Assembly (NCBI GenBank): GCA_000237975.1
Contig: CP003179.1
Coordinates: 3,006,270 to 3,070,269 of the forward strand
Length of the DNA: 64,000 nt
From: Sulfobacillus acidophilus DSM 10332
GTDB taxonomy: Bacteria > Bacillota > Sulfobacillia > Sulfobacillales > Sulfobacillaceae
Direction: 5' to 3'
The position numbers and the translations under genes are program-made. A model generated the notes under the pieces. That model saw nothing but the letters and a program-made list of their open reading frames with translations. It was not told the origin of the DNA and did no database searches. This document shows, piece by piece, positions 18,030-28,243 of this stretch. How positions within the stretch are numbered: position 1 is the stretch's first letter; the number at the start of each line of letters is the position of its first letter.

Positions 18030-18890
18030 TCAGGTTACCCGGTTCGATCGATACGAACGGGGTAGCGCTTTCCTCCATCCGAACCGCCGTGTCCATGAAA
18101 CTACAGATTCCTTTATGGTGATACTTGGGTGCCTTGTCTAAAATTTGCTGTACCTCTGGGCCGTATAGGGGCGATCCTGCAGGCTCAAGAAATCGTGAAA
18201 CATGCGCGTGCCGCGGACACAGAGGGAACACTGACCGCAGGTTTCCCGTGCGACAAATGCCAGAATTTCCGCGGCAACCACCTGCCAGGATCGGTGATGG
18301 CCCATGGCAATTAAGGAAGTGCCCAAGCTGCTGCCCGCCGCCTTTAACGAATCCTCGTCCAGGGCTAAATGAAATTGATCGCCAGTAAGCCAGGGCATGG
18401 AATAGCCGCCGGGTAAGAGGCCCATAATGTGTATAGGGGCAGGGGGTCCCCCGGCCAGGTCCAACAGCTCCCGCACCGAAATCCCCCGTGAGACTTCGTA
18501 AACTCAAGGGTTTTTGACGTCCCCTCCCACCGAAAACAGGGCTGGACGGTGTTGACGGTACCAGGAGGCTCCCTGACGGAGAATGACCGGGACATAAGCC
18601 AAAGTCTCTACGTTATTGACCACGGTCGGCTGATGCCGGTATCCGTCGGTCGTCGGATAAGGCGGCTTTAACAGCGGCGGCTCCACCCCCATTAACACCC
18701 GATCCTTCATCGAGAGCCAGGCTCAACTTCCGCCCCATTGACGACAAGATATTGTTCACGGGAAGGCTTTCAATAATTCGCCCCATTTGCCAGCCGTGGG
18801 AAAGGCCGTACCGCCCCGTCGGAGGAGTTCCGCATCAGAAATGGCGGATAAGACCTCTTGCGGACCCCCCGTATAAAATCCGCATGAGGG
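18030..18890 (-). pseudogene. Decayed nuoF-like gene (NADH-binding subunit of complex I or a related hydrogenase/formate dehydrogenase)
   Basis: Pieces in different minus-strand frames line up in the order of NuoF: the FMN/NADH glycine loop (RRGGTAFPTAGKWG, near 18820), then QPTVVNNVETLAYVPVILRQ (18590-18650), the SLBB region (MGLLPGGYSMPWL, 18390-18430) and the [4Fe-4S] cluster motif CGQCSLCVRGT near 18240. At least three frameshifts and stops separate them. The fourth cluster cysteine is not evident. No other nuo genes are nearby. Confidence 0.7.
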
Positions 18891-18894
18891 CACC

Positions 18895-19041
18895 ATCCTT
18901 TCGCTCAACCCGCCGGCTCGCCGAGATTTCGCGCCGGTCTATCGGAGCTGGGACGACCTTTCGCGCGTGGCCCAACAGCTGGCCAAAAGCATCCTGGATT
19001 ACGGCCGACAACTGGACCGCCAAAAAAAGCAATCCCGATGA
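18895..19041 (+). pseudogene. C-terminal fragment of an unrecognised gene
   Basis: A 48-residue open stretch without a start ends at 19041 and reads like the helical tail of a real protein (YRSWDDLSRVAQQLAKSILD, basic end). It lies between the nuoF remnant and the clpX terminator. It could also be chance coding; there is no family match that I can see. Confidence 0.2.
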
Positions 19042-19044
19042 CGC

Positions 19045-19080
19045 AAAAAAGAACGCCCCTGCCGTAGCAGAGGCATTCTC
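19045..19080 (-). terminator. Rho-independent terminator of the tig-clpP-clpX operon
   Basis: On the minus strand a 12-bp stem with one or two mismatches (GAATGCCTCTGC / GCAGGGGCGTTC, loop TACG) is followed by six T. It starts 13 bases past the clpX stop. Confidence 0.88.
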
Positions 19081-19092
19081 TTTTCACACGGA

Positions 19093-20373
19093 TTACGCCG
19101 TTTCTTCCTTTTGTTTCTTGCCGCGAACTTTGCTGCGGTCTTGAGTCGAAACCAAGATTGGCGGTTCGTGGTTCTCGACCACTTCCCGGGTAATGACGCA
19201 CTTGGCAATGTCCGGACGGCTCGGAATGTCGTACATGACGTCGAGCATAATGTCCTCGATAATCGCCCGGAGCGCGCGGGCCCCGGTATTCCGCCGCATG
19301 GCTTCCCGCGCCACGGCCCGCACGGCATCGTCCTTGAACTCGAGTTCCACATTGTCCATTTGCAGCATTTTTTGATACTGCTTAATCAGCGCATTCCGCG
19401 GTTCGGTCAAAATCTGCACGAGCGCTTCTTCATCCAACGCATCGAGCGTGACCGTGATCGGCAGGCGCCCGACGAATTCCGGAATCAACCCGAACTTTAA
19501 GAGGTCTTCCGGCATGATCTTCGCCAACACGTCCCCGATTTTAACATCGCTCTTACCTTGAATTTCGGCGGTAAAACCGAGTCCACGCTTGCCAATGCGG
19601 TTTTTAATAATTTTCTCGATGCCGTCAAAGGCCCCACCGACGATAAATAAAATGTTGGTGGTGTCAATTTGGATGAACTCTTGATGCGGGTGCTTACGCC
19701 CACCTTGGGGCGGCACCGACGCCACCGTGCCTTCCAAAATTTTTAGGAGCGCTTGTTGGACACCTTCCCCGGAGACATCGCGCGTAATCGACGGATTTTC
19801 GGATTTACGGGCGATCTTGTCTACCTCGTCAATGTATACAATGCCCCGCTCCGCCTTTTCCACATCGTAATCAGCCGCTTGAATCAGCTTGAGGAGAATG
19901 TTCTCGACGTCTTCCCCGACATACCCTGCCTCGGTCAGAGAAGTGGCATCGGCAATGGCAAAGGGGACGTTCAAGATTTTCGCCAATGTCTGCGCCAGCA
20001 AAGTTTTTCCGGAACCGGTAGGACCCAGCATCAGAATGTTGGATTTTTGTAGTTCCACATCGTCTACTTTGCTGCCCAGGTTAATCCGCTTATAGTGGTT
20101 GTACACCGCCACCGACAGCGTCTTTTTGGCTCGTTCCTGGCCGACCACGTATTGATCCAAAATCGCTCGGATTTCCGTGGGCTTGGGGATATCTTTGAGC
20201 TCGAACTCGACGTCGTCGTTTAACTCCTCCTCGATAATCTCGGAGCAAAGTTCCACACACTCGTCGCAAATGTATACGCCCCCAGGCCCGGCAATCAGGC
20301 GCTTGACTTGGTCCTGATACTTACCGCAGAACGAGCACTTGAGCTGTCCTTTTTCATCGGTGAACTTAAACAT
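19093..20373 (-). CDS. clpX: ATP-dependent Clp protease ATP-binding subunit ClpX
   Basis: This 426-residue protein has the N-terminal zinc-binding domain with four cysteines (CSFCGK and CDECVELC), the AAA+ Walker [13 protein letters not shown], Walker [11 protein letters not shown] and the sensor-2 arginine in [11 protein letters not shown]. ClpX unfolds substrates, often recognised by degradation tags, and passes them into the ClpP chamber. It is the third gene of the tig-clpP-clpX operon, 54 bases after clpP, and is followed by a strong terminator. Confidence 0.97.
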   Translation of the reverse strand: MFKFTDEKGQLKCSFCGKYQDQVKRLIAGPGGVYICDECVELCSEIIEEELNDDVEFELKDIPKPTEIRAILDQYVVGQERAKKTLSVAVYNHYKRINLGSKVDDVELQKSNILMLGPTGSGKTLLAQTLAKILNVPFAIADATSLTEAGYVGEDVENILLKLIQAADYDVEKAERGIVYIDEVDKIARKSENPSITRDVSGEGVQQALLKILEGTVASVPPQGGRKHPHQEFIQIDTTNILFIVGGAFDGIEKIIKNRIGKRGLGFTAEIQGKSDVKIGDVLAKIMPEDLLKFGLIPEFVGRLPITVTLDALDEEALVQILTEPRNALIKQYQKMLQMDNVELEFKDDAVRAVAREAMRRNTGARALRAIIEDIMLDVMYDIPSRPDIAKCVITREVVENHEPPILVSTQDRSKVRGKKQKEETA

Positions 20374-20427
20374 AGTCCGCCCCCCTTATCCGCCTCGCCG
20401 TCGTCCCTCGTAAAGCGTTCCTTGCGG

Positions 20428-21039
20428 CTACTGCTGTTCCGGAGTCCGACCGGCTCGTGGAGTCAAAACATCATCAATCAGATGATATGCCTTTGCCTCT
20501 TCAGCAGACATCCAGTTGTCATGCTGCGTCTCCTGAAGGATCTGCTCAACGGTGTGGTCACTGTGATGTGCCAAAATTTTAGCGAGGGTTTCCCGATTTC
20601 TCAAGAGCTCTCGCATTTGAATATCGAGATCAGTGACTTTACCACCCATCCGGTCGACCCACGGTTCGTGAATCATGACCCGTGCATTCGGCAGGGCAAA
20701 CCGCTTGCCGGCCGCACCGCCGGTTAACAGCAGCGCACCCATACTGGCCGCCAAACCGACGCAAATCGTCGAAACGTCCGGTCGGATTAGTTGCATGGTG
20801 TCATAAATCGCAAGACCGGCACTGACCGAGCCCCCCGGCGAGTTGATGTACAAGTTGATGTCCTTTTCCGGGTCGTCGCTTTCTAAAAATAACAACTGGG
20901 CGACCACCAGATTGGCGACATCATCATCAATCGCGCTACCCAAGAAAATAATCCGCTCTTTTAATAAGCGGGAATAAATGTCATAGGAGCGCTCCCCCCG
21001 GTTGGTTTGCTCAATGACCATCGGCACCAAATAACTCAT
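20428..21039 (-). CDS. clpP: ATP-dependent Clp protease proteolytic subunit ClpP
   Basis: This 203-residue serine peptidase has the catalytic Ser in [14 protein letters not shown] and the catalytic His in RVMIHEPW, with the Asp in the C-terminal third. The N-terminus ([20 protein letters not shown]) is the typical start of a processed ClpP. It forms the tetradecameric chamber that works with ClpX. The start codon overlaps the tig stop (ATGA), which points to coupled translation. Confidence 0.97.
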   Translation of the reverse strand: MSYLVPMVIEQTNRGERSYDIYSRLLKERIIFLGSAIDDDVANLVVAQLLFLESDDPEKDINLYINSPGGSVSAGLAIYDTMQLIRPDVSTICVGLAASMGALLLTGGAAGKRFALPNARVMIHEPWVDRMGGKVTDLDIQMRELLRNRETLAKILAHHSDHTVEQILQETQHDNWMSAEEAKAYHLIDDVLTPRAGRTPEQQ

Positions 21040-22373
21040 GCGTTCTCCCCCCCGACATTAGATTCCGACGACTCGCGTACGGTGGACGCCAGATAGTCGC
21101 TGACTTTGGATATCAATAAATCCTCCGCCAGTGCCCCGATGCTACCTTGACGCACGAAGGTTTGCAAGACCTGATCCACCGATTGCTGATAAAGATCGGC
21201 GATTGGCCGTACCGCCTCTAACACATCGTCGTTTGTGACGTTAATGTCCAACTCTTTGGCCAATGCTTCCAAAATGAGCTGTTCTTTGACTCGCTCCTCC
21301 GCCGCCGGCCGCATTTCCTCATGTAACGCGTCCCACGTCATCTGCCGACTTTCCAGGTATTGATCCAGATCCGCGCCCATCCGCCGAAGCATGGTGTCCA
21401 GCTCTTGCAGTTGGCGATGGATTTGACGATCAACCAACGTCGGCGGCAAGTCGAATGTTACACGCTCTTTCAGCTTACCCAAAATCACCGCTAAGCGATC
21501 ATTTTTGGCTTGCGCCTCCAAGCGTTCACGAAGCCTATTCGCCGCGTTGTCGCGTAATTCCTGCTCCGACTGATAGCCGAGTGATTGCGCCAGTTCGTCG
21601 TCAATCGGGGGGATTTCCGGTCGCTTGATATCGGTGACCGTCACCTCAAACCGTACCGGTTTACCGGCTAATGCCACATCCGGGTGAGATTCGGGATAGG
21701 TTAATCGAATCGTGGCCGGTTCGCCCAGTTTCAACCCGATTAACTGATTTTCCAGTCCCTCAACGGCCAGCCCGGACCCCACTTCCACGGCGTAATTCTC
21801 GTCTTCGACAAAAGGTTCCGCATCCGCAATTTCGCCGTCTTCCGTCTCCAGATATCCCTTCAGCGAGAGCACCACATGGTCCCCCATGGAAACGGGCTCG
21901 TCCTCTACCGGGGCAAGCTGGGCTTGGCTTTTAGCTAGCTGTGCCAATTCCTTGTCAAGATCCTCAGGGGTGGGTTCCGGAATAGATAACGGTTCCGTGA
22001 GAAGGTCATCGATAGGCCCCACCGTAATTGCCGGCTTCGATTCGACTTCAATAGCAAATTCAAAAGGTTGATTCTCTTCTAAGGTGACGATATTAATCCG
22101 TGGTTCCCCCACGGGTTCCACCGCCGCTTGTTGCAAAGCCGCCCCATAGTGCTGGTCGACCAGCTGCTGTGCTGCTTCCTGCAACAACACCCCACGTCCG
22201 ACATACATTTCGAAGATTTTGCGCGGCGCCTTGCCTTTGCGAAATCCCGGAATATTATACCGGCGCACCACGGTTTTAAAGGCCCGATCCATTGCTTGTT
22301 GGACATCATCCGGCGCAATGGTGACCGATACCTTGGCCACCGCATTGGGGAGCCGTTCCAAGGCCACTTCCAT
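21036..22373 (-). CDS. tig: Trigger factor, ribosome-associated chaperone
   Basis: This 445-residue protein has the ribosome-binding domain (signature-like [17 protein letters not shown] at about 43-59), a central FKBP-type peptidyl-prolyl isomerase domain (about 155-240) and a helical C-terminal domain. Trigger factor holds nascent chains at the exit tunnel. It opens the tig-clpP-clpX operon, and GAGGAGG lies about 12 bases before the ATG. The four tRNA genes lie upstream on the same strand and are separated from it by a terminator. Confidence 0.95.
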   Translation of the reverse strand: MEVALERLPNAVAKVSVTIAPDDVQQAMDRAFKTVVRRYNIPGFRKGKAPRKIFEMYVGRGVLLQEAAQQLVDQHYGAALQQAAVEPVGEPRINIVTLEENQPFEFAIEVESKPAITVGPIDDLLTEPLSIPEPTPEDLDKELAQLAKSQAQLAPVEDEPVSMGDHVVLSLKGYLETEDGEIADAEPFVEDENYAVEVGSGLAVEGLENQLIGLKLGEPATIRLTYPESHPDVALAGKPVRFEVTVTDIKRPEIPPIDDELAQSLGYQSEQELRDNAANRLRERLEAQAKNDRLAVILGKLKERVTFDLPPTLVDRQIHRQLQELDTMLRRMGADLDQYLESRQMTWDALHEEMRPAAEERVKEQLILEALAKELDINVTNDDVLEAVRPIADLYQQSVDQVLQTFVRQGSIGALAEDLLISKVSDYLASTVRESSESNVGGENA

Positions 22374-22448
22374 GCTTTCGAATTCCTCCTCTAACCCCCA
22401 TCAAAATCATCCCATTATAGCATGGGTTCCCCATGAATCAAAAGACAA

Positions 22449-22477
22449 GAAAAACCGAGGCAGATATCCTGCCTCGT
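22449..22477 (-). terminator. Rho-independent terminator after tRNA-Gly
   Basis: On the minus strand an 8-bp perfect stem (CGAGGCAG / CTGCCTCG) is followed by GGTTTTTC. It ends the tRNA transcript just before the tig promoter region. Confidence 0.85.
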
Positions 22478-22481
22478 CAAA

Positions 22482-22556
22482 TGGAGCGGAAGACGGGATT
22501 TGAACCCGCGACCCTCGCCTTGGCAAGGCGATGCTCTACCACTGAGCTACTTCCGC
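22482..22556 (-). tRNA. tRNA-Gly (GCC)
   Basis: The minus strand folds into a cloverleaf with acceptor stem GCGGAAG / CTTCCGC, a D-loop AGCTCAGTGGTAGAGC, an anticodon loop TTGCCAA (anticodon GCC) closed by a TCGCC/GGCGA stem, and the T-arm GTTCAAATC. An encoded 3' CCA is included. Confidence 0.95.
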
Positions 22557-22561
22557 ACGTG

Positions 22562-22645
22562 TGGTGCGAGGGAAGGGACTTGAACCCTTACGCCTTGCGG
22601 CACGAGATCCTAAGTCTCGCATGTCTGCCATTCCATCACCCTCGC
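22562..22645 (-). tRNA. tRNA-Leu (TAG)
   Basis: The minus strand has acceptor stem GCGAGGG / CCCTCGC, anticodon loop CTTAGGA (anticodon TAG), and a long variable arm (TGCCGCAAGGCG), as expected for a class II leucine tRNA. An encoded CCA is included. Confidence 0.94.
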
Positions 22646-22646
22646 T

Positions 22647-22722
22647 TGGTGCGCCCGGTAGGATTTGAACCTACGACCTCCGGATTCGAAGTCCGTCACT
22701 CTATCCACTGAGCTACGGGCGC
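22647..22722 (-). tRNA. tRNA-Arg (TCG)
   Basis: The minus strand has acceptor stem GCGCCCG / CGGGCGC, D-arm AGCTCAGTGGATAGAGT, anticodon loop CTTCGAA (anticodon TCG) and T-arm GGTTCAAATCC. An encoded CCA is included, and only one base separates it from tRNA-Leu. Confidence 0.95.
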
Positions 22723-22727
22723 CTCAA

Positions 22728-22752
22728 GAAAAAACTCCCGGACACGCCGGGG
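22728..22752 (-). terminator. Hairpin with T-run between tRNA-His and tRNA-Arg
   Basis: On the minus strand a stem CCCGG / CCGGG with a 5-base loop is followed by AGTTTTTTC. It lies after tRNA-His and before tRNA-Arg, so tRNA-His may be a separate or only partly read-through transcript. Confidence 0.6.
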
Positions 22753-22759
22753 TAAAAAT

Positions 22760-22837
22760 TGGGGTGAATGAGGGGACTTGAACCCCCGACCCCCAGGGCC
22801 ACAACCTGGTGCTCTAACCAACTGAGCTACATCCACC
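22760..22837 (-). tRNA. tRNA-His (GTG)
   Basis: The minus strand folds with acceptor stem GTGGATG / CATTCAC plus the histidine-specific extra G at position -1 facing C73, anticodon loop TTGTGGC (anticodon GTG) and T-arm GGTTCAAGTCC. An encoded CCA is included. It is the first of four tRNA genes read leftward. Confidence 0.95.
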
Positions 22838-23117
22838 ATGTCGGTTCGTCAACCGCGTTCATAGTATAGCACGCGCTCCGATTTTTTTGCAACAGACCAG
22901 GTAGTCGAACAGCGCGGCATCCAGTTTTCCGTCGCATAAAATCTGTTCACACGCGCCATCCTTCTATAGAGTGTCGCCCCAATCGCATATCGTGAGCCTG
23001 AAGGGCGTTTCACAGGGTTCCACGTTATGATATCCCGAATGAGACTCGTCTTTGCAGGAATTAACCGGTGCCCTCACGAATCTTTATCGTATTCTTTTCC
23101 CCCAAAGGAGCATCCCT

Positions 23118-24044
23118 ATGCGATTAACGCCCTATCCGTTAGTCGGATTAGGACTGGCCGTGGTCGTCCTTTCGGCCTGTGGAGTCCCTCGTCTTTCCAC
23201 AACAACCGCTAAGATTTCCCATCGGGTCGTGTCTTTACCGCCCGTTCGGCTATGGGCCGCCTTGAAAAAAGGCGGAATTCCCCTTCAAGGCTTGGTGATT
23301 GATCGGCACGGAGGAAGCCCCTTTGCGGTCGCCTGGGCCTATCCTCATCCGAATTCTACGGCCTTTGTCTCGCTCTTGCGGGTAGAACGACTACGCTGGC
23401 TCAACGGCACTTGGCGTCCGACCGGGTTTTGGACGTTTCAAAACACCAACCTAGTTGAACAGGTCGACGCGACGTTAGCCCCGGACAACACGCTTGGGCT
23501 GGCCTCCCTGTGGGTGAGCGGCGGGTCGGACGGCGCAGGCGGATTTCTCAACCTGGTCGTAAGCCCCACACAATTCCAGGCGAAGCCTTTTGTCCCGGTG
23601 TTGGATCCCGTGCTGTCGCCGGCACATGGTTACCGCTGGGTCGAAAATGCTTCAACCACGCGAGTCATATGGCAATGGCGCCGCGGACAGTGGCAAGAGA
23701 CTAATCAAGGCCTCTTCGGGACTATCCCGACCCAAGCCACACGCATTCCTTGGAACCTTTCCTCTCCTTCGTCCCTCTCTCAAGTAACTATCGGGGCCTA
23801 TCAGCCTGTCGCGTTTATTCCCGCCTCATCCCTTTTATCGCAATCGTGGGCTATATTAGGCCCCTTTCCGTCCTCGGCCGAAGCCCTCGCCGCCGCGACC
23901 ACCGGTTTAGTTGCCGCATATCAGCAGGTACCCGGTTTGGTGGCATATCCGCCATTAGGAACCAGTTATTGGGTCGTCGGCATTTGGAACGCCGGCGGAA
24001 CCGGCATGAAAGACTACCATATCATCGCGATTACCGCACGTTAA
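23118..24044 (+). CDS. Secreted lipoprotein of unknown function
   Basis: The ATG at 23118 has AAAGGAG 8 bases upstream and gives 308 residues. A signal peptide with lipobox LSAC places the mature protein on the outer face of the membrane. The rest is beta-rich, with many W, T and S residues and repeated WxxG-like strands. I recognise no domain. It is a single gene between the tRNA cluster and a convergent acyl-CoA ligase. The gap 22838-23117 before it holds only its promoter region. Confidence 0.65.
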   Translation: MRLTPYPLVGLGLAVVVLSACGVPRLSTTTAKISHRVVSLPPVRLWAALKKGGIPLQGLVIDRHGGSPFAVAWAYPHPNSTAFVSLLRVERLRWLNGTWRPTGFWTFQNTNLVEQVDATLAPDNTLGLASLWVSGGSDGAGGFLNLVVSPTQFQAKPFVPVLDPVLSPAHGYRWVENASTTRVIWQWRRGQWQETNQGLFGTIPTQATRIPWNLSSPSSLSQVTIGAYQPVAFIPASSLLSQSWAILGPFPSSAEALAAATTGLVAAYQQVPGLVAYPPLGTSYWVVGIWNAGGTGMKDYHIIAITAR

Positions 24045-24276
24045 CCCCGTTTTCGCGGTTCGACAGATTGTAGCAATCGGACAATCGGGCCTTCGGGCCG
24101 CCAGGGCTTTTTAATTTTCCGCCCGGAAGTAATTCCCGGCCAAACCAACGCCACGACTAATTCCGAAAGACTTCGTCGAATAGCGTCCAAACGCTCTGAG
24201 AACAAATTCACGAGCACTACAAAACGAATAAGCATGCGGTGAGGTTTTTGGCATACAGAGAAGATGCAGGCTGGCC

Positions 24277-25851
24277 CTATTGCTGCCAGCCCGCTCCAAA
24301 CATTTGGCGCACAACAGTTTTCTGAATTTTACCGGTCCCGGTTTTCGGGAGATCCGCTATCACCTCTATACCTTTAAGGCGCTTAAATCCCGCCAATCCC
24401 CGATTCACCTCGTCCAGTATGGAATCCGGATGATTAGACGCCCCATCCTTTAGAGATACCACGGCCCAAGGTACTTCTCCCCACACCGGATCCGGTTTCC
24501 CAATCACACAAGCCTCCCGAATAGCCGGATGCGCATATAATGCATCCTCCAATTCAACACTGGAGATATTTTCGCCGCCCGAAATGATAATGTCTTTTTT
24601 GCGATCAACGATTTTGATGTACCCCTCCGAATCAATCACCGCGATGTCTCCGGTATAAAACCATCCATTTCTTATGACCCGCCGCGTCTCCTCCGGTTTG
24701 TGCCAATAACCCTGCATCACGCTATCGGCCCGTACCCGAAGTTCCCCGGCCGTTTGCCCGTCCCAAGGCAGCTCCCGGTCGCTATCGTCCACAATGGATA
24801 CGTCTATTCCAATCAGCGGTATACCGGCCGTACCGCGCCAACGATAGAGATCATCCAACGGTCGATTGGAAACTACATCTTTAATCACGGCCGCGGACAC
24901 CACGGGCGACGTTTCCGACAAGCCATACCCACCATGATAGTCGGTGCCCAGTTTGGCGCTAGTTTCTGCCACGAAACTGGAGGGACTGGGGGCACCGCCT
25001 ACGGTCACTTGCTTCAAGCTGGATAAATCATATTGCTCCCGGTTCGGCACGAGATTCAAAGCTTGCACCATGGTCGGAACCAATAAAGCATCCGTCACCC
25101 GATGCGCTTGAATCAGCTCCAGCACCCGCGTGGGCACAAACTTTCGAAGCATGACGTGCGTAGCCCCCAAAGCCGTAATGTAGTGCGGAGCACCCCAACC
25201 ATTGACGTGAAACAGGGGTATGGTATGGAGCATGACTGTCTTGTCACTAAAATCTAGGGTCGCCAGCACTTGTAAGGCATTCATATAGAGATTCCGGTGG
25301 GTCAGAGCAACCCCTTTGGGCAAACCGGTCGTACCGGAAGTATAAAATATTTCAGCCACAGTATTTTCGTCGAGAGTATAATCCGCCGCATCGGCCTCAT
25401 CAGGAGCGGAAGCCAAAAATTCTTCATAACTTAAATAACCTTCGTGGCGTCCCCCGATTTGAATCTCGATCAACTCCATGGGCCGACGTTCGCGGAGTTC
25501 TTTGGCGACCGCCTCGAAGTCCGAGTCAAAGACCAAGAGACGGGGTTGCGCATCATCTAAGATGAGGGCTAAATCATGAGGGGATAGCCGAATATTCAAG
25601 GGGACCAAAATCGCACCAAATTGCACTACCCCGAAGTACGCTTCTAATAAAGGATGGTTATTATATCCTAGCCACGCGACCCGGTCCCCCGGCTGAATCC
25701 CCGATGCCCGCAAAGCATGACTCAACCGCTGGACCCGGTCCCAAAACTGCCGGTAGGTGAGTGTCATATCCTCATCGAGGACAGCCGGCTTTGTTCCGTA
25801 TAAGAGAGCCGATCGCCGTAAAAATCGACTAACATTCATAGGAACGTTCAT
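24277..25851 (-). CDS. Long-chain fatty-acid--CoA ligase-type AMP-binding enzyme
   Basis: Of the nested ATGs, the one at 25851 is preferred because GGGGAGG lies 10 bases upstream; this gives 524 residues. Adenylation motifs are present: YTSGTTGLPKG, the segment GYGLSETSP, YTGDIAVID, VDRKKDIIISGGENISS, and the C-terminal lysine in LPKTGTGKIQK. The order and length match the FadD/medium-chain acyl-CoA ligase group that activates fatty acids for beta-oxidation or lipid synthesis. It is distinct from the ligase at 15087 and stands alone. Confidence 0.87.
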   Translation of the reverse strand: MNVPMNVSRFLRRSALLYGTKPAVLDEDMTLTYRQFWDRVQRLSHALRASGIQPGDRVAWLGYNNHPLLEAYFGVVQFGAILVPLNIRLSPHDLALILDDAQPRLLVFDSDFEAVAKELRERRPMELIEIQIGGRHEGYLSYEEFLASAPDEADAADYTLDENTVAEIFYTSGTTGLPKGVALTHRNLYMNALQVLATLDFSDKTVMLHTIPLFHVNGWGAPHYITALGATHVMLRKFVPTRVLELIQAHRVTDALLVPTMVQALNLVPNREQYDLSSLKQVTVGGAPSPSSFVAETSAKLGTDYHGGYGLSETSPVVSAAVIKDVVSNRPLDDLYRWRGTAGIPLIGIDVSIVDDSDRELPWDGQTAGELRVRADSVMQGYWHKPEETRRVIRNGWFYTGDIAVIDSEGYIKIVDRKKDIIISGGENISSVELEDALYAHPAIREACVIGKPDPVWGEVPWAVVSLKDGASNHPDSILDEVNRGLAGFKRLKGIEVIADLPKTGTGKIQKTVVRQMFGAGWQQ

Positions 25852-26218
25852 GCGTTTCATGCCTCCCCAATCTTCTGGCTCAATCGCTATCGCCGGATTC
25901 CGTATCGAATTCCCTGCCGATATGACTGGACGAACGACCTTGAAAGGCGCCGAGATTATCGCCAAAACCGTAATCAAAACCTGCATTGTAGGATTCTGCA
26001 GTATTTTTTTGCCACCAAAAAAGCCAATGGTTTCTCTACATACCGCGTCCGCATGCCAACACTCCCTATCACCCCCGCTGATCGGGTGATAGGTTGAGCC
26101 TACCACGCATCACGTTAAACATCCATCTGTTCTTACTCGTGTGTCTAGAGAGAAAATTTGTCTTAAATTTGCTCTGGCGTCTGCTTAATGGATAGCAGTG
26201 CGAATTAATTTAAACACA

Positions 26219-26653
26219 TCAATCGTTTCGAGTTTTGGCCGCGACTATCCCACGGCCTGCCATCATGATGATTGCAATCAAGCCCCATAATGCCGCCGCA
26301 ATGCTGACGGTATCAAGCCAGAATAGCGGATCCGTCCATGGTAGGGCCAACCAATAGCTAAGCGCATGAGGGATGCGGGAAAACACATCTAAGAGAATCA
26401 AAATCCCCCAGAGTAATCGCCATAGGGCGCCGCGATTAGGCAACGGAGATTTCAGCGTTTGCCAGGCATCCTCAATCCAATCCGGCATCATGCCAATCAA
26501 CGGCAACAGCGCCCAGGCTAACGCTACCCGCCGCCAATGCAACCAAACGACCGCTACGTGGTGAGGGGACGAGACCAAAGCCGCCAACATGAGAGCCAAT
26601 GTTAGGACCGCAATTCCACTCCATGGATGGCGCATACCAAAGCCCCCATTCAT
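26219..26653 (-). CDS. Hypothetical integral membrane protein (144 aa)
   Basis: About four hydrophobic helices are visible, with loops rich in W and P (DWIEDAWQTLKSPLPNRG). The start could be the ATG at 26653 or the internal one six codons later. No family is recognised. The region 25852-26218 before it (toward the ligase start) holds nothing else that I can identify. Confidence 0.5.
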   Translation of the reverse strand: MNGGFGMRHPWSGIAVLTLALMLAALVSSPHHVAVVWLHWRRVALAWALLPLIGMMPDWIEDAWQTLKSPLPNRGALWRLLWGILILLDVFSRIPHALSYWLALPWTDPLFWLDTVSIAAALWGLIAIIMMAGRGIVAAKTRND

Positions 26654-26874
26654 CCAGGTGTGATCTCTATTATGCCGGAAAGCATCTCGTCAGTTATATG
26701 CCTTTGCCTACGGAATTGTTATGACCCTGGTCGAGAAAGTCTAATAGCCACACCCACCATCGTCCGGGGGTTAACCGACCGAGACTCTGTTACCGATATC
26801 TCGTCGAAAAATGCCTCTAGCTCCCGTCCATTCGACAGTTTTTTCCTTTAAAGACATGGTAGTTTAGGAGCATC

Positions 26875-28041
26875 TTGAGGTTTTTGGGAGCGCGGTTGAC
26901 TATCGATCAAGAAATTTCGCGTCAATTCTCCTCGATTTCGCCCATCAGTGATCGTTGGTGGCGGCAACCGTGGTTTATGGCTTGGCTCATCCATGACGGG
27001 TTTATGGCGCTTGCGACTGTGTTGCCGTTTCACGTTCATCATAATCCCTTATTGCCCAATCTGTCTGTCACCTTGCAAGATCGCGGGTGGTTTCATTTCG
27101 ACGCCGCCTATTACTTTTTTATTGGGTTTCATGGCTACGGCCAGCCGAAGATGGCCGCGTTTTATCCCGGACTTCCCCTCCTTATCGCCTTATTCAAAAA
27201 CCCTTGGTTAATATTACTGGTCACCCAATTGGCCTTTGGCCAATCTCTTCGGCTGCTGGACCGTTTGGCTCAGGCGCTGGCCCTCTTCGGACAGCAGCGC
27301 CTTTTTATTCTGTTGGCCTTCGCCCTAAATCCGATGGCCGTTTTTGATACCACCGCCTATTCCGAAATCTGGACCTTTCTCACGGCATTGGCTAGTCTGG
27401 ACGCTGCGCGTCAAAGACATTTCGCCCAAGCGAGCCTATGGGCTTTTCTAGCGACCCTCACTCATGGCACCGGCGTTCTGGTGGGAATCATGCCGCTCAC
27501 GTACGCCGTGCGGTCGATTTACCGACGGGATTGGCCTCGTTTGCGGTTAGCTCTACTGTGGGGTGCCGGCACGTTTATGGGATTTTCCAGCTATGCGCTC
27601 TATCTCGCGGTGCACTTTCGGCAACCCTGGTTGATCTTTACTGTTGAGCGACAATTTTGGGATGCCCATTGGACTTGGCCCTGGGCCCAATGGCTGACTC
27701 TACTTCAGCATAGGCCGGCCTTTTCCCTATGGTATGGCCTGATTGCTCTGGGCTTCGTGATCTTCGGGGTTAGGGCCGTGACCAGCGTCTGGCGACCATC
27801 CTCCCCTTGGTGGGCGGTGCCTGCCTCGGTCTATGGTGTATCCGGGTTACTCGTCTCGTGTTCATTCGATGTGATGTTCGCCCCTTTTCATTCTACGGCT
27901 CGCCTTCTGAGTGATTATTTTCCTTTTTATCTGTTCGCCGGTAACTTTTCCCGTCTTGGCCGGTTAATAACGTTAACCTTATGGAGTTTTTGGGCGTTTT
28001 TAAGTGCAGTATTTTTTATTCATGGCGTTTGGGTTCAATAG
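26875..28041 (+). CDS. PIG-V-like mannosyltransferase / glycosyltransferase membrane protein
   Basis: A TTG start at 26875 with TTAGGAG 4 bases upstream gives 388 residues. After a short cytoplasmic lead come about ten hydrophobic helices. The luminal-type loop with FHFDAAYYFFIGFHGYGQP and the following FYPGLPLL matches the D-x-x-x-Y region of the PIG-V/GT-C fold family, which uses lipid-linked sugars. Substrate is unknown; protein or lipid mannosylation at the cell surface is plausible. Confidence 0.65.
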   Translation: MRFLGARLTIDQEISRQFSSISPISDRWWRQPWFMAWLIHDGFMALATVLPFHVHHNPLLPNLSVTLQDRGWFHFDAAYYFFIGFHGYGQPKMAAFYPGLPLLIALFKNPWLILLVTQLAFGQSLRLLDRLAQALALFGQQRLFILLAFALNPMAVFDTTAYSEIWTFLTALASLDAARQRHFAQASLWAFLATLTHGTGVLVGIMPLTYAVRSIYRRDWPRLRLALLWGAGTFMGFSSYALYLAVHFRQPWLIFTVERQFWDAHWTWPWAQWLTLLQHRPAFSLWYGLIALGFVIFGVRAVTSVWRPSSPWWAVPASVYGVSGLLVSCSFDVMFAPFHSTARLLSDYFPFYLFAGNFSRLGRLITLTLWSFWAFLSAVFFIHGVWVQ

Positions 28042-28243
28042 GGACTAATTTTTCGGCCATCAAAAGATCCCGGACATTCGAAGAGAACTCAACCGAGACG
28101 TTGAAGGCGCGAATGACTTCGGACCTGCGGACAAGAGTCCCAACCCGGTCCGTTTCCGTGGCGGCGGCTCACTTCGTCAAAACGGCATTGTTTTCGTGGT
28201 TTTACACGACCTTTAAATTGGCCCGTATCATAAGGAGGTGCCC

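Noticed and set aside
25852-26106. Extra N-terminal 82-85 residues on the acyl-CoA ligase
   Set aside because: No family member has such a lead, and the internal ATG with GGGGAGG upstream gives the usual length.
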